The notes under the pieces: model-generated
The model's database searches: none
What the model was told of the DNA's origin: nothing
What the model saw: the letters and a program-made list of their open reading frames with translations, nothing else
Program-made: the position numbers and the translations under genes
In this document: piece by piece, positions 45,440 to 57,520 of the stretch
Layout: every line of letters begins with the position of its first letter
Position numbering within the stretch: position 1 is the stretch's first letter
From: Ctenosaura bakeri
Taxonomy: Eukaryota; Chordata; Lepidosauria; Squamata; Iguanidae
Direction of reading: 5' to 3'
NCBI GenBank assembly: GCA_948474755.1
Contig: CAOLHI010000357.1
Location: forward strand, 310,001 to 374,000
Length of the DNA: 64,000 nucleotides

Positions 45440-47690
45440 TCTTTTTCAACCCATCCCTAATCAGGCTCCTTGGTATACAGAAGAACCTGGAAGGGTGACA
45501 ACTGGAACACAGAGAGAAAAGTCAGCTTACATCTGGCAAGACACAATATAGATAACATGTTTGTTCCTATAAGGTAGCAATACCTGCAGCAAAGAAAGAC
45601 TTCTCTGCTGCACACATTGTGTCCATGAATTCACATCCAGCTGAACTATTCAGGGTGTTGAGGGATCTAACTCAGGCATCTTTCCCCCTGAATCCAATTT
45701 TAGAGATTTCTAAAGTTTGCTGTGATGCTTTTAAGAACCATTTCACAGACAAAATCTCTCAGATAAGAGCTGAGATGCCATCATTATAGCAGAAGCTGAC
45801 TATGGGGTGTCCAGTAATGCTGTGAGTAGGATTACACTGGATCAGTTTCAGTTGGTAAGTACTATAGGTATGGACAAACTGCTAGGACAAGTAAGAAGGA
45901 CAACCTGTCCCCCAATCCTTCTCCTTCCAGGTTGACCATCCAGGGAGGAGATGCAGTTAGATTTCAGCTGCAACATATTATTAAATGCATCTCTCAGGGA
46001 AAAAAGTTCTCCATCATGTTTAAAAGAAGATGTGGTATGATATCTTCTCAAAAAAAAAAAAAAAAAAAGCCCTCCCTGGACTCTGGATTTTAACAATCAT
46101 AGATGAGTATCAAATCTTCCTTTTTCAGGGAAGAAGATTGAGAGGTCAGTTGCTGTCCAGTTCCAGGCAGTCTTGGATTACTCAGGTGTGACAGGCCCTT
46201 ACTTCTCCCAGATTGATATTGCCCTATCCTGTCTTTACCACACAGCCCTGTCCCCCATAACACCACCTTTGTATAAAAGGGTGAGGGTTTTCAATGTCTG
46301 TTTAGAATGACTTAATAATTTTATAGTTACTTTAGTAGATGATCTTTGCCTGAGCATAGACAAGGGAGTGTGTTGTTGCTGGTATTTTTGGACCTCTCAG
46401 CAGTGTTCTGTACCACCATCCATGGTATCCTTCTGGAACGCCTGAAGGGTTTGGGAACTGAGAGTACTGTGCTTCACTGGTTCCAGATGGTGGTCCTTGG
46501 GGATGGCTGTTTCTCAGAAAACGAGCTGTTATATAGCATTTCACAGGGTCCATTCTATCCCTTTTGCTGTTTAACATCTACATGAAACTTCAGGGAGAGA
46601 GCACTGAGAACCAAAAGGGCAAAATACACTACTCCATTCCTTCAAAAATAGCATCAGCTAAGGCTAGTGTCTCTCCTCTGAATGAATGCCAGGAGGAGGC
46701 CATGACTGGATGAGGAACTGAAACTGAATACTGACAAGAAAGAGGTGCTTCCTGTTACGGATCCTAATCTTGGTTTGAAGGTGTGTCAACTGGTCCTGGA
46801 TGGGGTTACACTCTTCCCAAAAGACTGTCTTTGCAGCTTGGTGGTACTTCTGGATTTGTCACTCCAAATGACAGATAGATACCATGGCCAGAAGTGCTTA
46901 CTATTAAGCTGATATGCTTGCTGCACTCCTTCCTAGAGCTGGAAGATTTAAAGATGGTAGTGCATACGCTGGTAATCTCTAGGCTGGACTTCTGCAATGT
47001 ATTCTGCAATGCATTGGGCTACCTCTGTATCAAGTTCAGAAACTTCAATTAGTGCAAAACATGGCAGCCAGATTGGCTAATGGAGCATCTAGGAGTGATC
47101 ATATCAACACCTACATATCAACACTAAAATCACTTCACTGGCTGCCAATTAGTTTCCAGGCAAGGAACAAAGTGCTGATTGTTACATTTAAATCCCTATA
47201 TAGATTGGGTCCAGTTGTCTATAGGACTGCCTTTTTCTGTATAACCCACCCAGTATACTCAGGTCTTGAGGAAGGGGCATTTACTTCATTCAGCCAGGAT
47301 CGGGCTGGCAGCTGTTAACAGAGGGGTTTTTCATCAGCCGCCCCTAAATCGTGTAATAACCTGCCAGACGTGATTTGACAGCTGAGTACGCCATCTGAAT
47401 CTGACACAGCATTAAAGACCAATCTCTTCCAGAAGGCCTATCCAGATGGTTTTTAAAATATGAGTTTTTAAATTATGAATTGATTGTTTTAAATATATAT
47501 ACTCTAACTGGTGTTATGCTCTTTCAACTGATTATGTATTTTTAATTAGTGTTTGTGTCTCTAACTGTGTTATGTGTACATTTATTGCTGTATTTCAATT
47601 TGTTATTCCCCGCCTGGATCCATAAGGAGAAGTGGGTAAGAAATTTGTTACTGGTGCTCCTCTTGTTGTTGTTGTTGCTGCTGCTGCTGC
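45440..47690 (+). mobile_element. Long L2/CR1-type LINE fossil (ORF2, plus strand)
   Basis: Decayed ORF2. Upstream part: HPAELFRVLRDLTQASF near 45640-45690 and FKNHFTDKISQIRAEM near 45735-45780. Reverse transcriptase motif A region LVFLDLSAVF at about 46390. Further on come a decayed LNPDKTEVLL-like stretch (46720), QNMAARLANGASRSDH (47055) and SLHWLPISFQARNKVLI (47135). The 3' UTR then ends in a TTG/CTG microsatellite (47659-47697). Many stops, frameshifts and deletions. A poly-A run at 46050-46068 interrupts it. Confidence 0.75.
46050..46068. repeat. A19 homopolymer
   Basis: Nineteen consecutive A residues inside the L2 fossil; possibly a simple expansion, as no inserted element is recognised next to it. 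Confidence 0.9.
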
Positions 47691-47697
47691 TCTTGTC
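47659..47697. repeat. (TTG)n/(CTG)n microsatellite
   Basis: Compound trinucleotide run at the 3' end of the L2/CR1 fossil, the usual place for LINE-tail microsatellites. Confidence 0.85.
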
Positions 47698-49839
47698 AAG
47701 CAGTCCTATCAGATGGAAGGACAGCTTCCTCCTCAAAAGCTGATGTCAAGAAACCTCAGCCTCTTTTCATGCCAGAAAATACTTTAACAAAATGACTATA
47801 CCAGTCAGCAGTAAGGATAAAGCAAAAGGAAGTCATATGATAACCACATAATAAAAGTGTCACTGTTAACACAGGGTCATAACCCTGATGTAGCTGATCT
47901 TTTCTCTGCTCTTCTGCCTGGAGGACTTGGATTTGCTAACAGCTGTTTCAAAAGCCATGCATGGGTTAAAAGGGCCAAAGACACCACAATAAAAGACAGT
48001 TAAGTATTTTGATTTAACCTGAAAATGCAGCGGCAGTGCCTTCAACACTTATACTGTGTTCTGGCTGCTTCTAGAGCAGCAGCTGAAACAAAATGTGAAA
48101 GAGTAATTATCATAAATGTTTATGTTCAGCATTGTCTATTTCGATATCAATTATCTTTTGGGTTGCAAACATGTTTAAGGATGCCATACTTTTCACTAAC
48201 CTGTACCAACATTTTATTTCTACAGTCCTAACAAGATGTAATAATGGCTGCTACCTTCTAGAACTTTGGACTGCAAACGTTTTAAACACAAATAGATAAA
48301 ATTGTGGATGACAGCTGGAGATAGGTGCATCAGCCATTATGGCTAAATCAAACTTCCATGTATAACTAAATCTGTGTACAAAATGCCAGGGGTAAACAGG
48401 AGATGGTCAGACTCTGATCCTGAAATGCAGATGGTCCTGAGTGAAAACATAATTTTCATTGGAAAGACAGATCTAATCAAACAAAACAATACTTCAGTCC
48501 TTATATCACCAAATTTTACTCAAAAGTAATTCCACTGATTTCAATAGAACTTGAGGCACCAAAGTCAGAGCGACAGCATTACTGTTCAAAAAGATCAGAT
48601 CAGTTCAAATCACCGAAGCTGATGGCCTAAATCAGAAGAGTTCAATGTAATTTGAAACAAATGTACCACTCTGCCATAATAATTCTATTATAATGAAAAG
48701 GAACCAGGCTTTCAGGACCATTGTTTGGCTCTTCTTAGGAAAGAAAAGAAATTACAACTTCTCACCAGGAGTATGTAATTGTTCCCACTTAAACAGCAAG
48801 ATGTGCTTCAAGATTTCAGTGACAGATAACTGAAAAAGAAATGGCCTTTTTATTATGGATGGGAACATTTCCAACCAGCAAATAATGTTGAAAACTCTGC
48901 TGGCCAAAAAAAAAGTGGAGGAAGAACAGGGAAAAACTGAGCAAACATTTGTGTTGATAAGCCAAATCTTTAGGGCCCTAGTTTTGGACAGTGTATGGTA
49001 TTCTATGAAACAGTGCTTCCTCAACTTTTCTGTTGTCTCATACATGGGCTATAAACTTATTCAGAATTATGTTCAGCTATTGCAGTACTGGATGGTGTTG
49101 CTGAACCTGCATCTGTTGTTGTGAGGTCAAGCATGGCTGATCCTGAGTTGAATCAAGAACTCTTTCTACCCTGCTGCCCACGACATAGCCACAGATGGGC
49201 ATCTCTCCTCTCTTGGAGAATGGAGACAGCTTGCCACTGAAGGACATGATTTTCCTCTCTGACCTAGGTCACCTGCTACTACAGCATTGTGATGAGTTTG
49301 GAAAAAGGAGGGCAGAAGGGATTGCAGATAAATTACAACACAATTTGACTTAAAATTGCAGATTAAGTCGTCTTGCATTTGTTTATTATTTTCAAAAGGA
49401 AAGCAATGTTTCTCATGGCCTGTCATTCTTTGAATGTTGTTCCAGTCTAACAGGCAAGTCTAACAGCCACCAGGCAGAGCCATAGTGTGAGCAGAAACAC
49501 CAGAGAAAGGGCAAATTAGAGAACCAAGGTTAAGAGCCCACCAGTAAGAGTCACACAGATGCCAGATTCTTCCATCCACTTGGCATCTGTTTCCACAGCT
49601 CAGCAGCTTAAACAGGTGAAGCAACAGCTGCAAGCACAGAGCAAAATCCAATGTGGTGCTCAGTAGTCATGATATTTCTCCACCGCTCCTTACAGCACTC
49701 CACATGGCTCAACTACTGGTCCCACAAAGCTTTCCATTCTTCCAGAGGCTATTTTGTAGGCACCAGAGGGAGAGATACATTTGGAAGGAGAGATCATCCA
49801 GTTTTGTCGGATTCTGCCATTCTGTCTATGGAAGTCCAC
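47698..49839. other. No feature recognised
   Basis: Over 2 kb with frames of up to 97 codons on both strands and no recognisable domain or repeat. The segment 49650-49840 has long overlapping frames and may be the decayed upstream part of the L2 fragment that follows. Confidence 0.4.
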
Positions 49840-50200
49840 CACTGGATCCCACCCATGATTTGTCAAATTAAAAATAGAGTGGGTAGGTCTGCTGGAAGAG
49901 ATCTTTCATACTTTTTTGAAGTTGGACAGCATATGTTGCTGTCAAATCTCTTTCGGCAAGACATTCCACAGTCTAGGGCAGTCAATGAGAAGGTCTTCTG
50001 CATGACCGTTGCCAGTCTAGTCCTGGCTGTTTAAGTAAATGTTCCCCAGAGGACCTGAGTATATGGGGCAGATTGTATGGGAGGAGACGATTCTGCATGT
50101 AACTTGGATCCAAACCATGTAGAGTTTTAAAGATAATAACCAACACTTTGTACTTTGCCCAGAAACTAACCAGCAGCCAGTGGTGTGATTTTAATATTGA
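49840..50200 (-). mobile_element. L2/CR1-type LINE fragment (ORF2 C-terminus)
   Basis: Minus-strand coding remains: HWLLVSFWAKYKVLVI-like text near 50170, LHGLDPSYMQNRLLPY near 50080, and a CGMSCRKRFDSN-like end region near 49950. This is the same ORF2 end seen at 27.2 and 47.1 kb. Confidence 0.75.
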
Positions 50201-51500
50201 TTTAATATCTGAAGCAAGTTAATTCAAGCATGGACCAGAAACACAACAGTTTGAAGCAAGAGAAAGAAAAAGAAAAAAAAACCCTACATCACACTCAGTA
50301 GGGAAATGCAACAACAGCGTTTGTGACAGCATCTAAACAGTATAAAATTGATGCTTCATGCTTCATACAACAGAGCTTGCAGACAATTGCTCTGGCATGC
50401 ACACATACACACCCACAGTGAACAGGGGCAGTGTTCAGGATCTTAAAGGCCTGCGTTCTTCCCAGCTTTGAAATGAGATAAGATAGGATTAATTTTCCCA
50501 TTGTTCTCTCTGGAATTATCCATAAAAGCAGAATCCCCGGTTAGTAACTATTAACTAACCCTAATCAAGTACTCTAGCTGAGCTCTAATGTTGCCATTTG
50601 GTTTGTGATGCTTAAATGTAATTACAGGCAGCAAGATGCTGTGATGTGAGTAATATTTTTAATAATATTACCAGAATTGTTAGTTCTACTTTAACTGTGA
50701 AAGCAAACAGTACTGATTCCAGCTGGAAAGTTAACATAAATTCTATTTAAATAAATTTTATTTAATGTAAAATCTGGGTACATTACCTTTAAGCCAGTTA
50801 ACTCGTTCAGTACAGTAATCCCAAAGCTCCAAATACAGGGACCTGGGAGGTTTCATCGAGATCAATGGTATTTGATGCCCTCTGAGGGTTTTTGTTTTTA
50901 AATTCAGAATACAGTTTAGCATAGCACTGTGCGGATGAGACACCTTGTTTACCCTTGGCATTCTTTCACTACTTTTCACATCATTTTACATTATCTGTTC
51001 TTTCCAAACCAGATCAAAACAACGTCTGCTTTTTGCTCAAGCTTAGAAGTGTTTAATAAATTGTTTAATACAGTTGTTTGGTAATTTTAAACAGATATTA
51101 GTCCAAAGAGGATATCCATATAGGTACAGCTGAACACCTGCTTTCTGGGGTCCAGATAAAATAGCTATCAACTCTAATCTAAAGGAGCCAGGAAAGACCT
51201 CTTCCTGAGACCAAATAGGCTAACTTCGCAGGTAGCAATACTGAATGAATTAGCAAAATGTTATGAAATGTTCTAAAGTACTGAGTTAGAAATCTATTTG
51301 AGGCTGGATGTTAAACAACAGGTAAGAGGAAGGGGAAAATAAGGATACAGAATGAAGGATGTTCCTGGGTATGGTAGGAAACCTACATTTTGTTGGGTAG
51401 AGCAAGAGAATCAGAGAAGCTATAGCATTACGGGAACTGGGCAGATTTTGCCCAGGCATGTGCATGCATGCTTATGCATGGACAAACATGCACACATGTG
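50201..51500. other. No feature recognised; possible conserved stretch at 50560-50690
   Basis: 50560-50690 has clustered 'taatatttttaataatatta' and 'tgtaattacaggcagc', repeat-free. Otherwise unassigned AT-rich sequence. Confidence 0.3.
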
Positions 51501-51521
51501 CAGAGAGAGAGAGAGAGAGAG
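51501..51521. repeat. (GA)n microsatellite
   Basis: Ten AG units preceded by CA/TG-rich sequence. Confidence 0.9.
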
Positions 51522-51849
51522 TAAATGCTTTTATCTTCTTTAAGTCTGTATAATATCCCCTGCCCCTGGTTATTACATTTATATCCCAAGTTTCATCCAT
51601 CAACTGAAGACGAATCAAGAAGTACTGCCCCTTCTTTGCTTCAATTCAACCTGAGCTGGATGTAACACAGATCCAACAGTATAAGCCAAAGTGGCCTGGA
51701 AAAACAATGCATTTGAGGAGGAGGAGAGTAAACAGGTGGATTATTTTAGCAAAGGTGGAATTTAATTAAGACTAATACACTAGACTAAAATCATGTAATT
51801 TCTATGGCAAAGTTCTATAATCTGGAAAAGAAACTATTACTGGTAGAAG

Positions 51850-52060
51850 CAGCAGCAGCAGCAGCAGTAGCAGTAGTCGTAGTAGTAGTAGTCATAGTAA
51901 CTGTAGTAGTACTATCCTGCCTTTCTCCCAAAATTGGGACTTAAGTCAGCATGCAATTTAAAAAGAACAATATGACTAAAAATATACCAAAAGTGAAATT
52001 AAAATGGAATTAAATTAATCACAGAATTAAAACAGTTCAGAATAATACACAAAAAATACA
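51850..52060 (-). mobile_element. L2/CR1-type LINE 3' tail with AGC/AGT microsatellite
   Basis: A trinucleotide run (AGC/AGT, 51852-51905) is followed on the plus strand by 'cctgcctttctcccaaaatt', the reverse complement of the usual L2-type tail, then an A-rich region with 'aattaaaatggaattaaat'. Confidence 0.65.
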
Positions 52061-52069
52061 ATTGTAACG

Positions 52070-52244
52070 GTCATGCGCCTTCAACTTGTTTCCAACTTAT
52101 GGTGACCCTAAGGCCTATCTATCATGGGGTTTTCTGGGGTATATGATCCTTCCAAGGCCTCCTAGTGGGTTTCCATGGCCAAGTGGGGCACTGACCCCTA
52201 GTCTCCAGGGTTGTAGTCCAAGGTTCAAACCACTACAACACAGA
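52070..52244 (-). mobile_element. Sauria SINE, short form
   Basis: Minus-strand copy. Tail side 'aagttgaaggcgcatgac', 'ataagttggaaacaagttga' and the 'cccagaaaaccccatgat' block pass directly to the core, lacking the central segment. The tRNA-like head ends near 52244 ('gtagtggtttgaacc'). Confidence 0.8.
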
Positions 52245-53149
52245 TCAATTTAAAAAAAAAACTTTTTAAAAAGGTAAGTTTAAAACAACACAGCACCCCA
52301 TAGCCTCTCCTCCAAAAACTTTCTGTATTAAAAGCCTGTCAAAAAGGGTTTGCCTGCTGATAGAAAGACAAAAAGCAGAGGCCAACTAATCATGTACATT
52401 TCAGGTTTTAAGGATTCACAAAATTCAGGAGTTAGGAGGATTTCACTTTACTTGTAGGTGGCATGCTATCACCATAATTTGCACACCATCTTCATTTGTA
52501 TGCATAATACCAAGCCAAAGCCCTTTTGTAGTTATTTGAGTATATTTTTAGTCTAGAAAGGTGAACTGCAGGTAATAAACAAGGTGGGGTGATAGAAAAA
52601 CACCAACATGTTAGTTCTGGGTCTTTACTCCTATTACTTGGTTACATATCATGTCCAAATCTACAAAAGCTGGGAAAGTGTATTTGCCTTCATCGTATGA
52701 CTGGAAGGTGGCCAATGTGGCCTCCAATTTAATACCACATTAAATTACAAAAGAGAAAGGTGTGCACTTAAGAACTTTTGCGATCAAAGCTAGCAGCAGC
52801 GCATGCTTTCCACCATCCACTCCCCCTCTTTGCTCTCACAACCACTGTTTAAACTGTGGTCTTCAGTAAAGATCTGACTGCCTTTCAGATGTAAATATTT
52901 TACAAGAGAATACCATATGGGAGACACAGCTGTTTGTTTTTATTAGCAAAAAAGAAAATGAATCTCTTCATTTTGCACAGAGATTTTATGGACGCCTGAT
53001 CTACAGCTCTGTGCCAACATTTAAATCACCTTAGCTCAGATTAACCTCTAAGAAGCGCTCACTCTGGAGATGGTCTCTAACTAGGGAGCAGAATTTAAAG
53101 ACAGCACAAAAGGAAAGGAAGATTGCATGACTCTGGTGTTATGGAGCAT
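52245..53149. other. No feature recognised
   Basis: AT-rich sequence with short frames. Confidence 0.4.
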
Positions 53150-53340
53150 GCCCTATATTTGGAGGAAAATAGTGATGTTGAGCTAATTGCCAAGGGAGGA
53201 ACATTTCAGTTGCCTAATAAGCCATGATTGCATTTGATTATTTACATAAGAAAGACAGTGCCTGCAAGAGGATAATCAGTAATATCCATGTTCAAATCAA
53301 CAAGGAGCAAATAAAATCATAAAAAATTGCCCCATGAACA
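53150..53340. other. Candidate conserved non-coding element (speculative)
   Basis: Repeat-free sequence with 'gagctaattgccaaggg', 'gattgcatttgattattta' and 'aggataatcagtaatatcc'. Motif-dense and without an open frame. Conservation must be tested by alignment. Confidence 0.25.
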
Positions 53341-55307
53341 AAACTCCATTCCAACCTTACTCAGAAAGTAAACAGCTGTTGGTATTTCATACACTTTTTC
53401 CGTTTTATGCTTGGAACACTTTTTACTCTGAAATGGGTAAAATATCCCCTGTTTCATTTGAAATTGCACTCAGTAAATTTACCTGTTTTTATCTCCATTC
53501 AAAAAGTCATTGTTTGAGGACAACTGGGAAATCTTGCAATGACCCACCCCAATCCCATTCTAGTCTCCTGATGACTTCCCTGGAAACTGTCCTTCCTGTT
53601 TAACTGATCCAGTGGTGGAAGAAGCAGAAAGAGGAGAAGCAAGATCTCCCAGTGAGAGGATTGAGGAGAAAGAAAGGAAGGAAAGAGGAAGGCATCTCAG
53701 TTCTTCAGATGACCCTTCCTTGGGTGAGTCAGTGAACAAATGTAAGGGTTCTTTCTAGCTTGGATCATCAGTGAAGCCTCAGATGAATGACCAGGCCATG
53801 ATGCTCACCCTATAACTCACAAAAGTATCACGCACCACTGAAGCTCACTTCCAAGTTGGCAAATTCTGAAACTGAATGCTGTCTCTGATCTGCTGTTTAA
53901 ACAACCACGGTGAAATTGAGAAGAAACTTGAGAGGTCCACATAAAAACGGTACCACTTGCAGGTTACATTGTTCTTCAGTTCTAATCTTACAGCAAGTTT
54001 GCACATTCAAACAAAATTAAGTGGGCAAAACTATCACTGGATGTAGCCCACTCAGAAGGCAAGTCTGAATAATAATATACAATACAAGGGGGGCAGGAGG
54101 AAGGACCCAATCTAGCCTTCACCCCTATAATGCCGTGGAGCTTTCAATGGGGGAGCATTCCAGTGCCCTGCTCCCTTCCTTTCACTTACCTGAAATGGTA
54201 GTGTCCAGGAAAAAAGGTTGACTTTTTGATTCTGTTTGAATCTATAAACTTAGAAATGGCTGGATGCCGAAAGGTTATTTTCTCAGTGAGAGTGCACTGG
54301 AGTGATTCCCATGAACTAACACACATGGAAACTGTTACACTGGAATGAAAAGAGCCATGTGGATTTTGCAGGCAAAGTCTGTGAGCAGGAGCTGACAAGA
54401 ATCAAGTGTCCTTTTAAAAATGAGCAGATGCCCCCCTTTCCATCATTGTCCTTTGGAAGGGATGTGTGTCCCACATTTTACCCTCTTGTCTGAGAGAATC
54501 TTTAAAACCAATTTGCAATTGTAGCAAGACTGGTTTGCTGTACATTTCACAATGCAGGGTAAAGCTATTGAAATTGCTTGTTGTATAATATTTAATCAAT
54601 ATACATATATAATAAGGCAAACATGAGAAGGAGAAATATCAAATAAATCATTTGGCAAAAAGCATTTATGCAACAATCTGAAAATAAGATAAACACTGAA
54701 GTCCAGAAAATACAATGAACACCAAGGAATGATGGGTATCTAATATAGTTGTGCAATTCTACAAACAAGATCAGGTGGTTCAGACTACCAAAGAAAAGGG
54801 ATAAGTTCACACAGGAAATATTTCTTAAGCATTCTCGTATGCTATGAACATAGTCTTCCTGCAACATCTGTGCAGCTTTTCCATGTTGGGAACACTCACA
54901 TCGATTCACTCTGTAGAATCCAATGAAGCACAAAGAACTAACTCCAGGTACCTTTTCCAAAAGATCTAGCACTTCCTTGCATCCTTTCAATATTCTGTGT
55001 GTGTTGCACAACAACTGGGGTTCATGGTAAATCACGACAGGCCTGTCTTTGTTTTTCCTTCAGATGGGGAAGCATCCAAGGAGAGCACTAAATGAAACGC
55101 TTTCTCATAAATGGCTAGGGCTGGGGTAAAAACATTTTGGGCATACGTATTACTACCTATGAGAATGTTTTTCAACATATAACATTAAAATAAAAGGCGT
55201 CAAATACAATGATAATAGTAAGAATTTACATGATCAGACCAGTATACATACAAATTTGGAGGAATCGCTTCAGTGTTTACAGAATTTTCTTTCTTACATT
55301 TCTGTTT
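53341..55307. other. Mostly unassigned; long antisense open frame at 54592-55035
   Basis: A 147-codon minus-strand frame runs from about 55035 to 54592. Its C-terminal half is rich in hydrophobic residues. I recognise no family, splice context or upstream exon, so I do not call it a gene. A purine-rich patch lies at 53617-53692. Confidence 0.35.
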
Positions 55308-55315
55308 GATTAGAT

Positions 55316-55507
55316 CAGGGGAGGGCAAAGTGCATTCCTCTAGATCTTGTTGGACTGCAACTCCCAACAGCCTAAGCCAGCATAGCTAATAATGAAGGAT
55401 GCTGAGAGCTGTAGTACAATAACAGCTGGAAAGCCACTTTGCACACCTGTGGAAAGTGTGGCTTTCCAGCTGTTATTTTACTACAGCTCTCAGCATCCTT
55501 CATTATT
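55316..55507. mobile_element. hAT-like MITE with a fold-back duplication
   Basis: 55316-55449 is a 134-bp element starting CAGGGGAGGGCAAAGTG and ending CACTTTGCACACCTG. It is followed by 58 bp (55450-55507) that are the reverse complement of about 55388-55445. The 8-bp flanks are GATTAGAT (55308-55315) and CATTAGAT (55508-55515), 7 of 8 identical, so the extra arm lies between the element end and its target duplication. Confidence 0.75.
55388..55507. repeat. 120-bp hairpin formed by the fold-back
   Basis: Left arm begins AATAATGAAGGATGCTGAGA and the right arm ends TCTCAGCATCCTTCATTATT. About 50 bp pair with very few mismatches. Confidence 0.88.
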
Positions 55508-55515
55508 CATTAGAT

Positions 55516-55959
55516 GGTGGTAACAAGATATTGCACTGAATGCTTTGTCCTGCTCCAATTAAACTGTTCTATAGCTCCGATCTCAGACATTTTCAATACT
55601 GTGAATACTGGGTCCCCATTTTTCAGAAGAGAGACTGAAATCTAGAAGGGCTAAATTAATTCAAAGGCATTCATTGGAGACTACTCAGACCAAGTACTGA
55701 GATCCAAGTCCAACACTATTCACTGGATCACATTTTGACACTTCTAACTTCACATCTTACCAGGTTTTTTTCCTGTACCATATTGAAACCATAATAATCC
55801 AGATAGATTTTTATGATATGTCAGAGTGAAGTGGTCTGTCCGAACATATAAAACTCCATGGTTTCTTAGTTTTCACTATGTTCTTATTTGAAAATTTGTC
55901 AACAGCCCCAAACAAATGAAAACTAATTTTTAAAAAACCCAGCAGGAGTCTCCACATCC
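55516..55959. other. No feature recognised
   Basis: AT-rich unassigned sequence. Confidence 0.4.
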
Positions 55960-56390
55960 TTATGGTAGATTCACACCCTGGTATTTTTAAGTCCAAACAG
56001 TGGCTGACCTTGCTTTGTGCACTCCGGCCTCACACGGAGGTGGCAAGTGGAAAGATGTCCAGGTTTTGCAGTCTTCCCTGCTTGGAATACCCCTCTGGAA
56101 GTTGCTTCCCCCTGTTGTTTGCCTTGGCTTCTGGTGTGAGTGGAGGATTCCACCAGTTGTGGCAGTCTGGGCTCGGCAGGGCTTCGGCTGCAACTCCTTC
56201 TGCTCTCTCGCCTTTGGGGCTTGTTGCTCTCTTCCCTGGCTGCTGAGGAAGCACAGGTGGGTCAAAGCTTCTCCCTCCCTCTTCCAACTTGTTTTCACAT
56301 GGTCCTCTCGCATGCCTTGTCCCCTTCTTTTACAAGATATTTATTTCACCTCACCTCTCAGAAGTGTTTACAGCTAGGCAAGCGAAGCTA
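55960..56390. other. GC-richer patch, unclassified
   Basis: This 430-bp patch is clearly more GC-rich than its surroundings and has overlapping open frames of 60 to 125 codons on both strands, which reflects low stop density. It may be a DNA element or a retro-fragment; no terminal repeats or domain were identified. Confidence 0.35.
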
Positions 56391-56570
56391 GGTACTTAGA
56401 GAAAAGCAGAGGGGTTTATACCAAGTTGCTGATTTCTGCTGTTTGTTAAGCTTTCTTTGGTTTTATTGATTGCCTTATGCCCTTTTCAATAGCTAAAAAC
56501 TACTCACCACTGGTTGGGTATGAATGGCACTGTTACACCTGTAATAGTAATAGCAATAGTAATAGTTGAT

Positions 56571-56798
56571 GTGTGTCTTCAAGTTGTTTCCAAATTATGG
56601 GAATCCTAAGATGAATGTATCATGGGGTTTTCTTGGCAAGAGTTGTTCAGAGAGGGTTTGCTTTTGCCTTCTTCTGAGGCTGAGAGTGTGTGACTTGCTC
56701 AAGGTCATCAGATGGGTTTCCACGGCTGAGCAGGATTTGACCCCTGGTCTCCAGAGTCGCAGTCTAATGCTCAAACCACAACACCATTCTGGTTCTCA
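56571..56798 (-). mobile_element. Sauria SINE, long form
   Basis: Minus-strand copy with all parts: BovB-like tail ('acttgaagacacac'), central 'aggcaaaagcaaaccctctc' segment, core, and tRNA-like head (B box-like 'ggggtcaaatcc'; 'gttgtggtttgagcattag'). Confidence 0.88.
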
Positions 56799-57339
56799 AT
56801 GATAATAATAGCCAGATAGAAATTTGGAACCCCTGACACATGTTTATCACCTCAGTAATTTTCCTCTGGTTCACTATTTGACTTATGTATGTATATTATG
56901 CATCCCTATACATATTACATTTCTATGTCACTTCCAAACTGAGCTCACAAAACAACTTACCACCTATTTATTTAGAAATACTGTTTATGGGAATACACAA
57001 AGTTTTCTTCTACAGTGTCAGAACACTGGTTCATCTTGCTTAGATCTGTACATTGTGACTGACAGTGGTACTCTGAGCCCTGTGATCTACAGTCTTTGGT
57101 TTTGATGATGCCAGGGACTGAATCCAAGCCCCTTTGCATGCAAGCTCTGTGTATTATTGTTAAAACTTGATGATTCTCCTACTACTGTATATGATTCAAA
57201 CCCAGGATCAGAACTTCCAACTTACAACAAATATTTCAATTAAGGAAAAGGGCAGGAGTGAGGTATCAGAAACATTTTAGGTTTACTTTCTGAAGTAAAC
57301 ATGTCTCTTAGAAGAAGGTTTTATTTTGCTAACCTCTTA
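56799..57339. other. No feature recognised
   Basis: Unassigned AT-rich sequence; one 93-codon frame (56824-57105) lacks any domain. Confidence 0.4.
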
Positions 57340-57520
57340 AAAATTATAACTGAGTTGTTTAGGCCCTCTCTTGGTACAGTGTCCCATAAGTGGGGTGCCA
57401 CCAACAAGAAAGTCCTAAGTGTGACTTCCTCCTACCATACCCTTAATGAAATGAGTACAAAAGGGCCTCCACAGATGGCAGCAACATATATTGAAAGGAA
57501 TATGGAAGATCTTCCTTAAA
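57340..57520 (-). mobile_element. L2/CR1-type LINE fragment (ORF2 C-terminus)
   Basis: Minus-strand text corresponds to the decayed ORF2 end (LVAPHLWDTVPREGLN-like, near 57400). It matches the equivalent region at 47.3 and 30.1 kb. Confidence 0.55.

Noticed and set aside
46050..46068. A19 run as the tail of a processed pseudogene
   Set aside because: The sequence on both sides belongs to the L2/CR1 fossil; no inserted coding sequence or target duplication is visible.
54592..55035. 147-codon minus-strand open frame as a host gene
   Set aside because: No recognisable domain, splice context or upstream exon; hydrophobic run looks like AT-rich composition. Frames this long can occur by chance in 64 kb.
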